Numbered from the stretch's first letter, positions 8,497 to 17,891 are shown. The stretch is 40,319 nucleotides of DNA from Candidatus Yanofskybacteria bacterium RIFCSPHIGHO2_01_FULL_43_32 (GCA_001794125.1 MGJF01000003.1:22114-62432), one strand, 5' to 3'. Notes: generated by a model not told the origin, from the letters alone. Numbers and translations: made by a program.

Positions 8497-9912
8497 ATGC
8501 ATAAATCGCAGATATTGTTTTATCTTCTCCTTGCTTTTATTTGCGGAGTTTTTGTTGCCTCCTTTTTGGCGATATCAGAAACATGGATACTGGTTTTTTT
8601 AATTTTCGCGATTGGTTTGATTACGATTTCGGGTTACCGGAAAACGTATTCAAAAAATGGCTTATTTGCGGGGGCGCTATTCTTTGTTTTTATTTTCGGC
8701 ATTATCAGGTTTAACTCGTTTAATCTTGCCAACAGTATTTTAAACCAGTTTGCCGATATTGAAGTTGGGGGAAAGGGTGTAGTGGTTACATTGACGGGAT
8801 ATGTAGATGAGGAGCCGGATGTAAACGGAGATAAATCCCAGATAGTTTTTAAAGTGAAAGAATTAATCGTTCCAGACAAAACATTGGTGGTTGACGAGCG
8901 GACGCTTATATATACCAACGCTTTTCCTAGATATAAATTTGGCGATAATCTTTCGGTAATTGGTGCGCTCAAAAGCCCCCAAAATTTTGTAGAAGATTTT
9001 GACTATGTTTCTTATTTAAAAAAACAAAACATAAGAACAGTTGTTTCCTTTCCAAAAGTAACAGAAATTAATGATTTAGATACAGGATTTTTTGAGAAGA
9101 CAAAGATAGGTTTATATAAAAAAATATTTGGATTAAAAAATAAATTTGAATCAGCTATTAATAAATCAATTTCAGAGCCGAATGCATCTTTCATAAACGG
9201 TATTTTATTGGGAAGCAGACAGAATATTCCTGAGGAAATAAAAGAGGCTTTCAATAAAACAGGCACGACTCATATTCTTGCCATCTCTGGCTATAATATA
9301 ATGATAATTTCCTGGGCTGTACTTTCTTTGTTGGTGTATTTTTTCAAAAGGCGGACGGCATTTTGGCTTTCAGTTGCGATAATAATTTTATTTACTATTT
9401 TGACTGGGGCTTCCTCGTCGGTCGTCCGCGCATCAATTATGGGATTGTTGCTGTTATTTGCCAATGGATATGGCCGTCTTTATGACCCAAAAAATTCTAT
9501 AATATTGGCCGGAGTGGCAATGATATGGTCCAATCCTTTTGCTTTGGTTTTTGATATCGGTTTTCAGCTTTCATTTGTGGCGGTTATCGGACTTATGTAT
9601 TTGTATCCGAGGATTGACAGTAAATTGAAAAAATTGCCCAAGCTTGGAAACTTAAAAGAAATGTTTTTGATGACTCTCTCGGCTCAAATAGCCGTAGCGC
9701 CTCTTTTGATATATTATTTCAAAAATTTCTCCCTTGTTTCTTTGCTTGCCAATATATTAATTCTTCCATTTCTGCCAGCGGCGATGTTTATCGGATTTAT
9801 TTCTGGTCTTGCGGGCGTGATATTTTTGCCCGTCGGACAAGTCGTTGGTTTTATCGCTTGGGCGATTACAACTTATCAGATTAAAATCATTGAGTTTCTC
9901 GCCTCGATATAA
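8497..9912 (+). CDS. comEC: ComEC/Rec2 competence membrane domain protein
   Basis: HILAISGYNIMIISW, LTGASSSVVRASIMGLL, GFQLSFVAVIGLMYLYP; multiple TM segments. Confidence 0.9.
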   Translation: MHKSQILFYLLLAFICGVFVASFLAISETWILVFLIFAIGLITISGYRKTYSKNGLFAGALFFVFIFGIIRFNSFNLANSILNQFADIEVGGKGVVVTLTGYVDEEPDVNGDKSQIVFKVKELIVPDKTLVVDERTLIYTNAFPRYKFGDNLSVIGALKSPQNFVEDFDYVSYLKKQNIRTVVSFPKVTEINDLDTGFFEKTKIGLYKKIFGLKNKFESAINKSISEPNASFINGILLGSRQNIPEEIKEAFNKTGTTHILAISGYNIMIISWAVLSLLVYFFKRRTAFWLSVAIIILFTILTGASSSVVRASIMGLLLLFANGYGRLYDPKNSIILAGVAMIWSNPFALVFDIGFQLSFVAVIGLMYLYPRIDSKLKKLPKLGNLKEMFLMTLSAQIAVAPLLIYYFKNFSLVSLLANILILPFLPAAMFIGFISGLAGVIFLPVGQVVGFIAWAITTYQIKIIEFLASI

Positions 9913-9962
9913 GCGCTGAACATGACTTTTATTTTTACTAAGATTTGTGATAAATATTTTCT

Positions 9963-10823
9963 ATGCAATCTCGTCAACTAAAATTAGTACATTTAGTTAC
10001 AATTTTATGCTTATCAGTTTTTGCTTACTCGACAAATTCAATTGCCGGTCAAAAGAACGGCTTATTAAAGATTTACTTTTTTGACATCGGGCAAGGGGAT
10101 GCGATATTCATTGAAACGCCGAATGGTAATCAGGTTTTAATTGATGGCGGACCCGACAATAAAGTGCTTCAGGAATTAGCACAAGTAATGCCTTTTTATG
10201 ACAGAGAAATTGATGTGGTAGTTCTTACTCATCCCCATGCTGATCATGTGGCCGGATTGATAGAAGTTTTGGAAAGATATGAAGTAAAAAACATAGTACA
10301 AGCTAAAGAGGATTATAATTCTCCTGTGGTGCCAGTTTGGCAAGATGCGGTAAAAAATGAAAAAGCAAATGAAATAGAAGCAATTGCCGGTAAAACAATT
10401 GAGTTGGGGAATGATGTTGTGTTAAAAATAATATATCCTAAGGAATCTTTAGAAGGACAAACAGTTAAAAATCCAAATAATAGTTCTGTAGTAATGATGC
10501 TTGATTATAAAAATACAGAAATCTTTTTAGTGGGCGATATTGAAGCAAAAGCAGAAAAAGAATTATTGAACGATGATATTGATGCTGATATTTTGAAGGT
10601 GGGACATCATGGCTCTAAAACTTCAACGACAGTTAATTTTCTGGAAAAAATTAGTCCGCAAGTTGCATTTATTCAAGTTGGAGCAAAAAACCGCTATAGC
10701 CACCCCTCGCTGGAAGTTACTCAACGACTTGAAGGATTTGGAATAAGGTATCATCGTACAGATCTGGATGGACACATGGAGGTAATTACCGATGGTGAGA
10801 CATTCCAAGTTAAAAAATATTGA
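9963..10823 (+). CDS. ComEC C-terminal-like metallo-beta-lactamase-fold hydrolase, N-terminal signal/TM
   Basis: FFDIGQGDAIFIETPNGNQVLIDGG, VLTHPHADHVAGL, LKVGHHGSKTST; hydrophobic N-terminus. Confidence 0.9.
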   Translation: MQSRQLKLVHLVTILCLSVFAYSTNSIAGQKNGLLKIYFFDIGQGDAIFIETPNGNQVLIDGGPDNKVLQELAQVMPFYDREIDVVVLTHPHADHVAGLIEVLERYEVKNIVQAKEDYNSPVVPVWQDAVKNEKANEIEAIAGKTIELGNDVVLKIIYPKESLEGQTVKNPNNSSVVMMLDYKNTEIFLVGDIEAKAEKELLNDDIDADILKVGHHGSKTSTTVNFLEKISPQVAFIQVGAKNRYSHPSLEVTQRLEGFGIRYHRTDLDGHMEVITDGETFQVKKY

Positions 10824-10891
10824 ACCGAAGCTTGCATTTTTTAAAATTAATGGCACAATAGCCGGAGCAGTTCTTTGCAAAACAAGGAATC

Positions 10892-12061
10892 ATGATGGCG
10901 AAAGACAGAATAGTTATTGTGCGAAGTTTTGAGTATGATTCTATAGATTTAGCCGTGGCGTTTAACAATGTTGCCGGAGATGTGTTTGGCCGGGACCCAT
11001 TTTATGGCACCAAAGACAGATTCTGGATGTCGAGAAACCCCGTTGCTTTTTCAACGGTCAAAGTCGGCCTCAACCAAGAAGCAAAAATAGCTATCGGCCG
11101 AATGAAAATAAGAGGTGTTGACGGTGAATTTATTTTAGACGGTTCTTCGGTCCAAGCCCTGGTAAACAAAAATGAAACCGTTAAGGTCGAATCTTTTTTG
11201 GATAAGGTCAAAGCAAATCTGAAAACCGCCAGTTTGTATAAAAGCAAAGCGGTGACTTCCTCAAGAGGATTTATGGATTTGAGCAAGGTTAATCTCGGTC
11301 AGCTCGTATATAACGACAGGGTATTCGGCGAATTAGCGGACAATCTTTGGGTTTTAATTGAAAAAACAGAGCAATGCCGGCGGGCCGGTGTGCGTATCAG
11401 GCGTAAGATTTTGTTTCAAGGCAGATTTGGAACAGGAAAGACAATGGCGGCTCTTGTAACGGCAAAAAAGGCCGTTGAAAACGGTTTCACTGTTTTTTAT
11501 CTGGAACCGACCAATCCCGATGTGTCCGGGGCGATTGAATTCATGCTCCAAGTGGCCAAAAAATATCCTCCGGCGCTTCTCATAATTGAAGATTTTGACC
11601 GGGAACAGCGGTCGGGGGATTTTCATGCGATGGGCAAAACGATGGCGGCAATTGACGGGATGACCTCAAAAGACTCCGAAATAATCGTTGTTTTCACCAC
11701 TAACTTTAAAGATAAAATTGCGGGGGGATTCCAAAGGCCCGGCCGGATCGATAAAACAATCGGTTTTAACTCTTTTACCCCTCAAGATACGGAACGGCTG
11801 TTAAAAGTTGTTGTTCCATCGGAATATCTTGGTTCCGATATTAACTGGGAAAAGGTCAGTGGCGCTACTTCTCACATGACACCCGCTTTTATCGGAGAAG
11901 GAATTGGTGTTGGCGCCACCCTTGCCGCCATAAGCAGGGCAAGCAATGGAGAAAGGCCCATTGTTACCGAAGAAATTCTGCTTCAAGTTTCTGAAGGACT
12001 GCAAGATCAGCACAAAGCCTGCGAAACAGCCGAACAGATGGGCTTTAGTCAAAGCAAATAA
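10892..12061 (+). CDS. AAA-family ATPase
   Basis: GRFGTGKTMAA Walker A, ALLIIEDFD Walker B-like, FTTNFKDKIAGGFQRPGRIDKTI (sensor/arginine finger region). Confidence 0.8.
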   Translation: MMAKDRIVIVRSFEYDSIDLAVAFNNVAGDVFGRDPFYGTKDRFWMSRNPVAFSTVKVGLNQEAKIAIGRMKIRGVDGEFILDGSSVQALVNKNETVKVESFLDKVKANLKTASLYKSKAVTSSRGFMDLSKVNLGQLVYNDRVFGELADNLWVLIEKTEQCRRAGVRIRRKILFQGRFGTGKTMAALVTAKKAVENGFTVFYLEPTNPDVSGAIEFMLQVAKKYPPALLIIEDFDREQRSGDFHAMGKTMAAIDGMTSKDSEIIVVFTTNFKDKIAGGFQRPGRIDKTIGFNSFTPQDTERLLKVVVPSEYLGSDINWEKVSGATSHMTPAFIGEGIGVGATLAAISRASNGERPIVTEEILLQVSEGLQDQHKACETAEQMGFSQSK

Positions 12062-12073
12062 TTCAAATACCAT

Positions 12074-12101
12074 GCCGAGCTTAGCTCGGCTTTTCTTTTT
12101 G
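12074..12101 (+). terminator. Rho-independent terminator
   Basis: GCCGAGCttaGCTCGGC followed by TTTTCTTTTT. Confidence 0.85.
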
Positions 12102-12124
12102 TTAATTTTGTGTAGAATAATAGC

Positions 12125-12601
12125 ATGTCAAAAACAAAAGAAAGAACACTCGTTATATTGAAGCCCGATGCAATGCATAGGGGATTGTTGGGTGAAATAC
12201 TTTCGCGTTTTGAAAGAAAAGGAATAACTCCGGTTGGAATGAAAATGATGAAGATGTCCAATCTTTTATTGGACAAACATTATGCCCAGCATAAGGGCAA
12301 ACACTTTTTGCCTAAACTGAAAGAGTTTATGATGAAGTTGCCGGTTGTCGTGATTGTGTTTGAAGGTTTAGAGGTTGTAAGGGTCACAAGGGCTATGTGC
12401 GGACCAACAGATGGTAAGAATGCTCCGGCAGGAACGATAAGAGGGGATTTTAGCATGTCTACATCCAGTACCATAGTTCATTCCTCGGAAGATGTAAAAG
12501 CCGCTAAAAGAGAGATAGCTATTTTCTTCAAATCCGGCGAATTATTCAATTATGACAGACCAGATCTCGATTTTTACTATGCAGAAGATGAATTGAACTA
12601 A
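12125..12601 (+). CDS. ndk: Nucleoside diphosphate kinase
   Basis: ERTLVILKPDAMHRGLLGEIL; MCGPTDGKNAPAGTIRGDF; TIVHSSEDVKAAKREI. Confidence 0.93.
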   Translation: MSKTKERTLVILKPDAMHRGLLGEILSRFERKGITPVGMKMMKMSNLLLDKHYAQHKGKHFLPKLKEFMMKLPVVVIVFEGLEVVRVTRAMCGPTDGKNAPAGTIRGDFSMSTSSTIVHSSEDVKAAKREIAIFFKSGELFNYDRPDLDFYYAEDELN

Positions 12602-12617
12602 AAGTGGACAATTGAAA

Positions 12618-12647
12618 TTGTAAATTAGTAACTGAAAATTGTATAAT
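12618..12647 (+). promoter_or_regulatory. Putative promoter for downstream ncRNA candidate
   Basis: TTGTAA - 18 nt - TATAAT. Confidence 0.5.
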
Positions 12648-12649
12648 GG

Positions 12650-12824
12650 AGGTAGGCCCTTCTTTTGTTTCCAAGCTTTAGAACAAATAATTATCTCGGG
12701 TTTCTTATATGACGGCAACTCCTTGGAGTTGCCCTGCGGAGACCACTTTTGATAAATAGCTGAAGACTTGAAAAATAAAAGCCAGGGCTACCTAAAAATC
12801 GCGCAATGCGCGATTTTTAGGTAG
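12650..12824 (+). ncRNA. Candidate small RNA with rod-like fold (6S-like architecture)
   Basis: 5' AGGTAGgCCCTtCTTTTGTTTccCAAG pairs with 3' CTTGAAAAATAAAAGccAGGGCTACCT; apical GGCAACTCCTTGGAGTTGCC hairpin; promoter upstream; perfect 17-bp hairpin at 3' end. Confidence 0.4.
12788..12824. terminator. Perfect 17-bp hairpin, terminator-like
   Basis: CTACCTAAAAATCGCGC-AAT-GCGCGATTTTTAGGTAG. Confidence 0.6.
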
Positions 12825-12891
12825 TTTGAACAGAGCAATAAATGATTATCAACTTGTTGCATGTTATCGGCTTGATATAATGAAAGTAATC

Positions 12892-13119
12892 ATGGATAAC
12901 AAAAAGCTGATTACAGTTGTCGTCATTATGATGCTTATTATGGCCGGTGGAATCGGTTTTTGGTATTGGTCAAAGAGCAAGCAAGCCCCGTCTTCTTCGC
13001 TGGGGAGCCAGATCTTTGAAAAAACACAAAATCCGCTGGAAGGCCAAGTGCCGGATACTAATCCCTTCAAAGATCAGAAAAATCCTTTAGACGCAATTTA
13101 TCAAAACCCATTTGAATAA
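12892..13119 (+). CDS. Small single-TM hypothetical protein
   Basis: MDNKKLITVVVIMMLIMAGGIGFWYWSKSK; ORF called from 12826, internal ATG at 12892 more likely start. Confidence 0.6.
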   Translation: MDNKKLITVVVIMMLIMAGGIGFWYWSKSKQAPSSSLGSQIFEKTQNPLEGQVPDTNPFKDQKNPLDAIYQNPFE

Positions 13120-15534
13120 ATGAATATTTTAAATATAAAAAAACGCAGCATATTTTTATTGGCCGGTTTTGTATTTGCTCTTATTTTAGCCGGTTCTCCG
13201 GCTTCGGTAACCGCAGTAACCGACCAAGAATACGAATCTATCGCAGATAGATATTACACAAACCTTAAAAATGCGATGGGAGAGATTGGCTGTAATACCG
13301 TGCAGGAATGCGACGATTATTGCTATAAAACCGGAGAGCCGACTCCGGATTGCTACGCTTATGATCCGTTGGTAACCGACCCGCCCATCATAGTAAGTTA
13401 TATGCAAACGGCGGGTTGCGGTGAATCCGGTGACCCATTTTTTAAAGATTTTAAAACATGCGTTGCTTATTGCGATAAGGAGTTAACCGCAGATTGCTTC
13501 CCGTTTATCGGATACAGAGAGGATCTTGCCGGCTTAAATAAGTTATACGACAAATTTAAAAATGAAGATGAGACGAGGAAGTTGGTGCTTTCTGTTATAG
13601 ATTCAATCAAAAATAATACTAAACTTCCTCCGGTCTGTCAGCGCCGTGTTGACTGTATGAATTATTGTTCAAGTTGGGTAAATACGGCCTGCATTGATTA
13701 TGCGGAAAAGACGGGTTACATTTCTTCCAAGTATGCGGATAAAGCGAGAAAGTTTTTATCATTGGTAAAAGCCGGCAATCCGACTCCGTCCGGATGCGAT
13801 ACTATGGGCCAGTGCGAATATATTTGCAGTCAGCCGGAGAATTTCACGGAATGCACCGAATTTGCCAAGAAAGCGGGCTGGGAAGAAGAAATTCTGCCGG
13901 AGAAACAAGTATTAATTACAGCAATTCAAAAAAGGGAAAGCCCCGGCCAGTGCAAGGATGAGATCTCCTGCCGCAACTACTGCGAGGATATTGACCATAT
14001 AGAAGAATGCGTTAGTTTTGTGGAAAAATTCAATTTGGCCAGCGGCGATGAGTTAAAAGAAATTCGCAAAATAGCTGATATCAAAAAAGCGGGCGTGGCG
14101 TTTCCTGGTAACTGCAAAAGCAAAGAAAGTTGTTTGAAGTATTGCGACAACTCCGCTAACGCGGTTGTGTGCATGGAATTTGCCCTAAAGGCCGAATTTA
14201 TACCAAAAGAAGATGCCGAAGCGGTCGGCAAAATCCTTCCCTATCTTAAAAAAGGCGGAAAAATGCCCGGTGGGTGCGCGACAAAGGAATCGTGCGATGC
14301 ATATTGCGATACTCATGCCGTTGAATGTGTTGATTTTGCGGTAGGAGCGGGATTTATGACCAAAGAAGACGCCGACATAGTGAGGAAGACCGGGGGCAAA
14401 GGCCCGGGGAATTGCAAGTCGCGAGAAGCGTGCGACAATTATTGTAAAGATGAAAAGCGCATCGATGAATGCGTTGATTTTGCGGTTAAGGCCGGTTTTA
14501 TATCAGCGGGAGACGCGGCAGATGCCAAAAAATACAAGATCACTTCCGGTCCGGGCAATTGTAAAAGCAAAGCTGACTGCGAGGCCCTCTGCGTCCTTCC
14601 CGAAAACCAGGATATTTGCTTTAAATTTGCCAAAGACCACGGCATGATCAGCGAAGAAGATCTTAAAAATATTGAACAATATCGCAACCAAGGACCGCCT
14701 GATTTCAGCCAAGTCAATCCTAAATGGCTTGTCTGCATGGAAAAAGAAATAGGTTCTGATATTTTTGGGCGATTCAAGGCGGGAAAATCAGGGCGTGCGG
14801 ATGTCTCTGCCATACAAGCATCCCAGAAAAAGTGCGAGAGCGAAATGGGCTCGGATGTCAGTAAAGAGATCGAGGTTTGCTTAAGTAAGCCTACCTGCGC
14901 TGAGTTTAGTACTTGCATGGCTACTTTTCAGCAAGGCGGCGGGGAACAGCAGGACGGACAACAAACGCCGGATCCAAAAGTTGACGCAAGGATGAAGGCC
15001 TGCAAAGACGAAATACAAAAAGAAAAAACAAGCGCGTGTCTTTCAAAATCATGCAGTGAATTTGAACCATGCCTAAAGTCATTAGAGCAAAGCGGCGACA
15101 AAAAAGATGGACAGCAGCAAGCGGAGAGTACTTCGGATCCGGCAGTTAACGCGAAAGCCCAGGCCTGTCAAAAAGAAAAGATCAACGCGTGTCTTACAAA
15201 ATCATGCGGTGAATTTCAGAGCTGTCTTAATTCTTTGGGTGGCGGTGGCGGAGAAAAGCAACAGGGAACACCTGATCCGGCGGTTATAGCCAAAGTGAAA
15301 TCGTGCCAGCCCCTTAAGCAATCGGGTCCCCAACAACAATCGCCATCGAGTAGTCCACAATCCCAACAAAGCGGCGACCAGTCACAAATTCCGCAGGGGT
15401 TTTCTTCGTGGGAAGCGTTTTGCAGGGCCAACTCGGGCGATTCTCGCTGCGCTGCGTACGCGCCACAGCAATACCCCTTATTACTACAGCATTCAATTTT
15501 TGCCGAGGTTTTAAATTTTCTTTCCGGGCGTTAG
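13120..15534 (+). CDS. Secreted cysteine-rich tandem-repeat protein
   Basis: N-terminal signal peptide; about nine units of pattern PGxCxSKxxCxxYC...C.(D/E)FAxKAGFI..(D/E)DA; then C-terminal units ACLxKSCxEFxxCLxSL with Q/G/S-rich linkers. Confidence 0.85.
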   Translation: MNILNIKKRSIFLLAGFVFALILAGSPASVTAVTDQEYESIADRYYTNLKNAMGEIGCNTVQECDDYCYKTGEPTPDCYAYDPLVTDPPIIVSYMQTAGCGESGDPFFKDFKTCVAYCDKELTADCFPFIGYREDLAGLNKLYDKFKNEDETRKLVLSVIDSIKNNTKLPPVCQRRVDCMNYCSSWVNTACIDYAEKTGYISSKYADKARKFLSLVKAGNPTPSGCDTMGQCEYICSQPENFTECTEFAKKAGWEEEILPEKQVLITAIQKRESPGQCKDEISCRNYCEDIDHIEECVSFVEKFNLASGDELKEIRKIADIKKAGVAFPGNCKSKESCLKYCDNSANAVVCMEFALKAEFIPKEDAEAVGKILPYLKKGGKMPGGCATKESCDAYCDTHAVECVDFAVGAGFMTKEDADIVRKTGGKGPGNCKSREACDNYCKDEKRIDECVDFAVKAGFISAGDAADAKKYKITSGPGNCKSKADCEALCVLPENQDICFKFAKDHGMISEEDLKNIEQYRNQGPPDFSQVNPKWLVCMEKEIGSDIFGRFKAGKSGRADVSAIQASQKKCESEMGSDVSKEIEVCLSKPTCAEFSTCMATFQQGGGEQQDGQQTPDPKVDARMKACKDEIQKEKTSACLSKSCSEFEPCLKSLEQSGDKKDGQQQAESTSDPAVNAKAQACQKEKINACLTKSCGEFQSCLNSLGGGGGEKQQGTPDPAVIAKVKSCQPLKQSGPQQQSPSSSPQSQQSGDQSQIPQGFSSWEAFCRANSGDSRCAAYAPQQYPLLLQHSIFAEVLNFLSGR

Positions 15535-15633
15535 TTAAGGATAAAAATTAATTATGCAGTCTTCCAATTGAAACAAAAAAATACCACTCTTGTTGTTTTT
15601 TTGTTATTGTTGGTCGGAACGCCGGGGTTGAAT

Positions 15634-16503
15634 TTATACCAAGAAACCCAATACCTGATCTAACTTATTTTTTGGGAAAAGGTGGGTCGGTTTTAACTCG
15701 ATTAATTTAAACCTGTGTTTTCTAGATAATTTTCTTTTTAAGCTTACTGTGCGGTCATATTCTCTAAGCTCTCCTTTTAGACCAAAGAATTCTATAAAGG
15801 TTTTGTTAACCACAAAATCACAAGTCAACTTATTATATTCAGGATAGGGGACACTTCTTTTGTGAGAGATACCTTTTGAAAGAAACCACTCATCTATTAT
15901 TTTCTCTGCCAACGAATCGCATTTATGACCATCTCTGGCCACATATTTTTTGGCGAACATAACTGGGTTGGTTTGAAATCCAGCAGCTTCAACGGCTTTA
16001 TTCCATGTGCCAAAAACGTCTCGGGCCTTACCATACGCATCGTACATTTCTTTTTTGGCAGGTATTCTGCCGTTAAGTCTGTTGAACCTTCTTATTTTGC
16101 CCAGGACTTCCTTTTTAAGACTTTCTGGAGTTCTTTTTCTTGAAAAAGCCCCGTGTGTTTGTGGGCAATAAAACTGGTCTCGAGGAATTTGTTTATTGCA
16201 ATCGGGATGTCTACAGAAATTTTTGGGCAATGCTTCACTGCGAAGATTGTTATTGAATATTGCTGCGCAGGAGGCATTGCAGAAAAATCTATTAGTTCGG
16301 CTTGCTTTTAACTCTTTTGGAGTGCGCCAAACTTTTTTACTGCAAGTTTGGCAATCTCTGTACTCTCCTGTTAGTCGTGCATTGAATTGACATCTGGGAG
16401 AACAATATTGATTCCAACCAAATTTCAACGCTTCATTAGCCTTGTTTTTTGGACGAGTAAATTTTTTACGACAAGTCTTGCATCTGATTATCTTATAGTT
16501 CAC
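15634..16503 (-). CDS. Zinc-finger protein with homing-endonuclease-associated repeat and Vsr/PD-(D/E)XK-like nuclease domain
   Basis: Multiple CxxC pairs; NGRIPAKKEMYDAYGKARDVFGTWNKAVEAAGF resembles the HNH_repeat/HEAR family; C-terminal SLAEKIIDEWFLSKGI..CDFVVNKTFIEFFGL..YD...K......FKLIELKP. Confidence 0.6.
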   Translation of the reverse strand: MNYKIIRCKTCRKKFTRPKNKANEALKFGWNQYCSPRCQFNARLTGEYRDCQTCSKKVWRTPKELKASRTNRFFCNASCAAIFNNNLRSEALPKNFCRHPDCNKQIPRDQFYCPQTHGAFSRKRTPESLKKEVLGKIRRFNRLNGRIPAKKEMYDAYGKARDVFGTWNKAVEAAGFQTNPVMFAKKYVARDGHKCDSLAEKIIDEWFLSKGISHKRSVPYPEYNKLTCDFVVNKTFIEFFGLKGELREYDRTVSLKRKLSRKHRFKLIELKPTHLFPKNKLDQVLGFLV

Positions 16504-16557
16504 CTTCTAATTTTAACATGTCGAGAGTGCTATTTATTGGAGGAATGTTGATAAGTG

Positions 16558-16631
16558 TCGGGCTGCCGGGATTCGAACCCGGAAAATCTCCTGCACCCCA
16601 TGCAGGCGTGTTACCGTTACACTACAGCCCG
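16558..16631 (-). tRNA. tRNA-Pro(GGG)
   Basis: Full cloverleaf on minus strand: CGGGCTG/CAGCCCG acceptor, GTGT/ACAC D stem, CCTGC-ATGGGGT-GCAGG anticodon arm, CCGGGTTCGAATCCCGG T arm, C1-G72 and A73; no encoded CCA. Confidence 0.92.
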
Positions 16632-16635
16632 ATAT

Positions 16636-17646
16636 TTACTCAAATATCTTTAATCCTATTTTCAACGCCTGATAAACCCCGTCGTTGTTATTGGCGGCCT
16701 CTTCGTCAAAGGAAAGTTTTAGTCCCTGCTTATCTGCGGGCGCGGTTTTGTCTTTTTTAACTTCAGCGATCAGCTCAAGAGCTTTTTCGTATTCTCTGGC
16801 AATTTCGGGCTGATTGTTTTTTGCCGCGAAATCGGAAAAAGTTTTCAACTGAAGTTCTATTTCGCCCAAGAATAACAACTGAACCCGGTGCTTAGCCAAT
16901 TTTGAAACGGCATCCTTTAAACGCGTCTCCATGGACTTTATTGATTCAGGAGATAATCCTCCGGATTTTTTATTTTCTTTTAATGCGCGCGATAAGCCGT
17001 GAATTTCCAGCCGCAATAAACCCAACTCTTTTATGGAAACCGCATCGGTCCCCACAACGACTTTCGGAACATTCGGAATTTCTTGTCTGGCTCCCTGGGA
17101 CGAAACAAAATATTTCACGTAAGCCATGCGGCCATTCCGTATATCGTTTTTTATTCTCTGAAACTTTTCTTCTAAAGAAGACACATTGGAAGTAACATCA
17201 ACGCTTAATCCCATTCGGGAATCCAGTTCGTCCGCCTTTTCTTTTTTAAAGAATTCTACGATCAGGTCAACGCCATTCTTGACATCGTCGTAGCGCGATG
17301 CGGTGATTGGCTTGGCCTCTCGTCCAAGCCAGTTGTCGTGGCCTATCTCATCCCAGGTTATGGCTTCAAGAAGTTCCGCCCGTCTTTTAAGGTGGGCCGT
17401 GTCGGGGTTTTCATCTTTTCTGAATTTATCCTCCATTCTTTCCACATACCTTGTGTCCTCGGCTATCATGTTCGCATCATAAAGACCTTCAAAAGCAGAA
17501 AGGTGAATGGCTGATCTTTTGTGGGCGGGTACGAGAAGCAAAAAAAGCTTTCTCTCCTCTTCGGAGAGCTGTTCCAGGCCTTGTTCGGATATCTCGAGTC
17601 GAGCCTGCGGTTTCGGTGGATGAGAAGGGGCTCTTTCTGTGACCAC
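16636..17646 (-). CDS. Hypothetical protein, CPR-type family with possible PD-(D/E)XK-like core
   Basis: SRYDDVKNGVDLIVEF...LSVDVTSN...EEKFQRIKNDI...VKYFVS...VPKVVVGTDAVSI pattern. Confidence 0.6.
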   Translation of the reverse strand: MVTERAPSHPPKPQARLEISEQGLEQLSEEERKLFLLLVPAHKRSAIHLSAFEGLYDANMIAEDTRYVERMEDKFRKDENPDTAHLKRRAELLEAITWDEIGHDNWLGREAKPITASRYDDVKNGVDLIVEFFKKEKADELDSRMGLSVDVTSNVSSLEEKFQRIKNDIRNGRMAYVKYFVSSQGARQEIPNVPKVVVGTDAVSIKELGLLRLEIHGLSRALKENKKSGGLSPESIKSMETRLKDAVSKLAKHRVQLLFLGEIELQLKTFSDFAAKNNQPEIAREYEKALELIAEVKKDKTAPADKQGLKLSFDEEAANNNDGVYQALKIGLKIFE

Positions 17647-17651
17647 TTTGT

Positions 17652-17852
17652 TTAGTTCTTATTTAATGTCTTAATGCAATCCGTGCAGATCCTGATTCTC
17701 CGCCAGCCGGCGGATGCCGTTTTATCTAGAACTTTGGCCCATTGGAGGTTGGGGTATCTCTTGGACTTTGAAGTCGGATTATAATGACCGCGAAGCAAAA
17801 TTCGCGTTGTAGACATTATCGGTTTTTTTCCGCATTGCGGACACTTAGTCAT
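17652..17852 (-). CDS. rpmB: 50S ribosomal protein L28
   Basis: MTKCPQCGKKPIMSTTRILLRGHYNPTSKSKRYPNLQ...RIRICTDCIKTL. Confidence 0.8.
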   Translation of the reverse strand: MTKCPQCGKKPIMSTTRILLRGHYNPTSKSKRYPNLQWAKVLDKTASAGWRRIRICTDCIKTLNKN

Positions 17853-17891
17853 AGATTGATAATATACATTAATCTTGGTAATATTTCAAGT

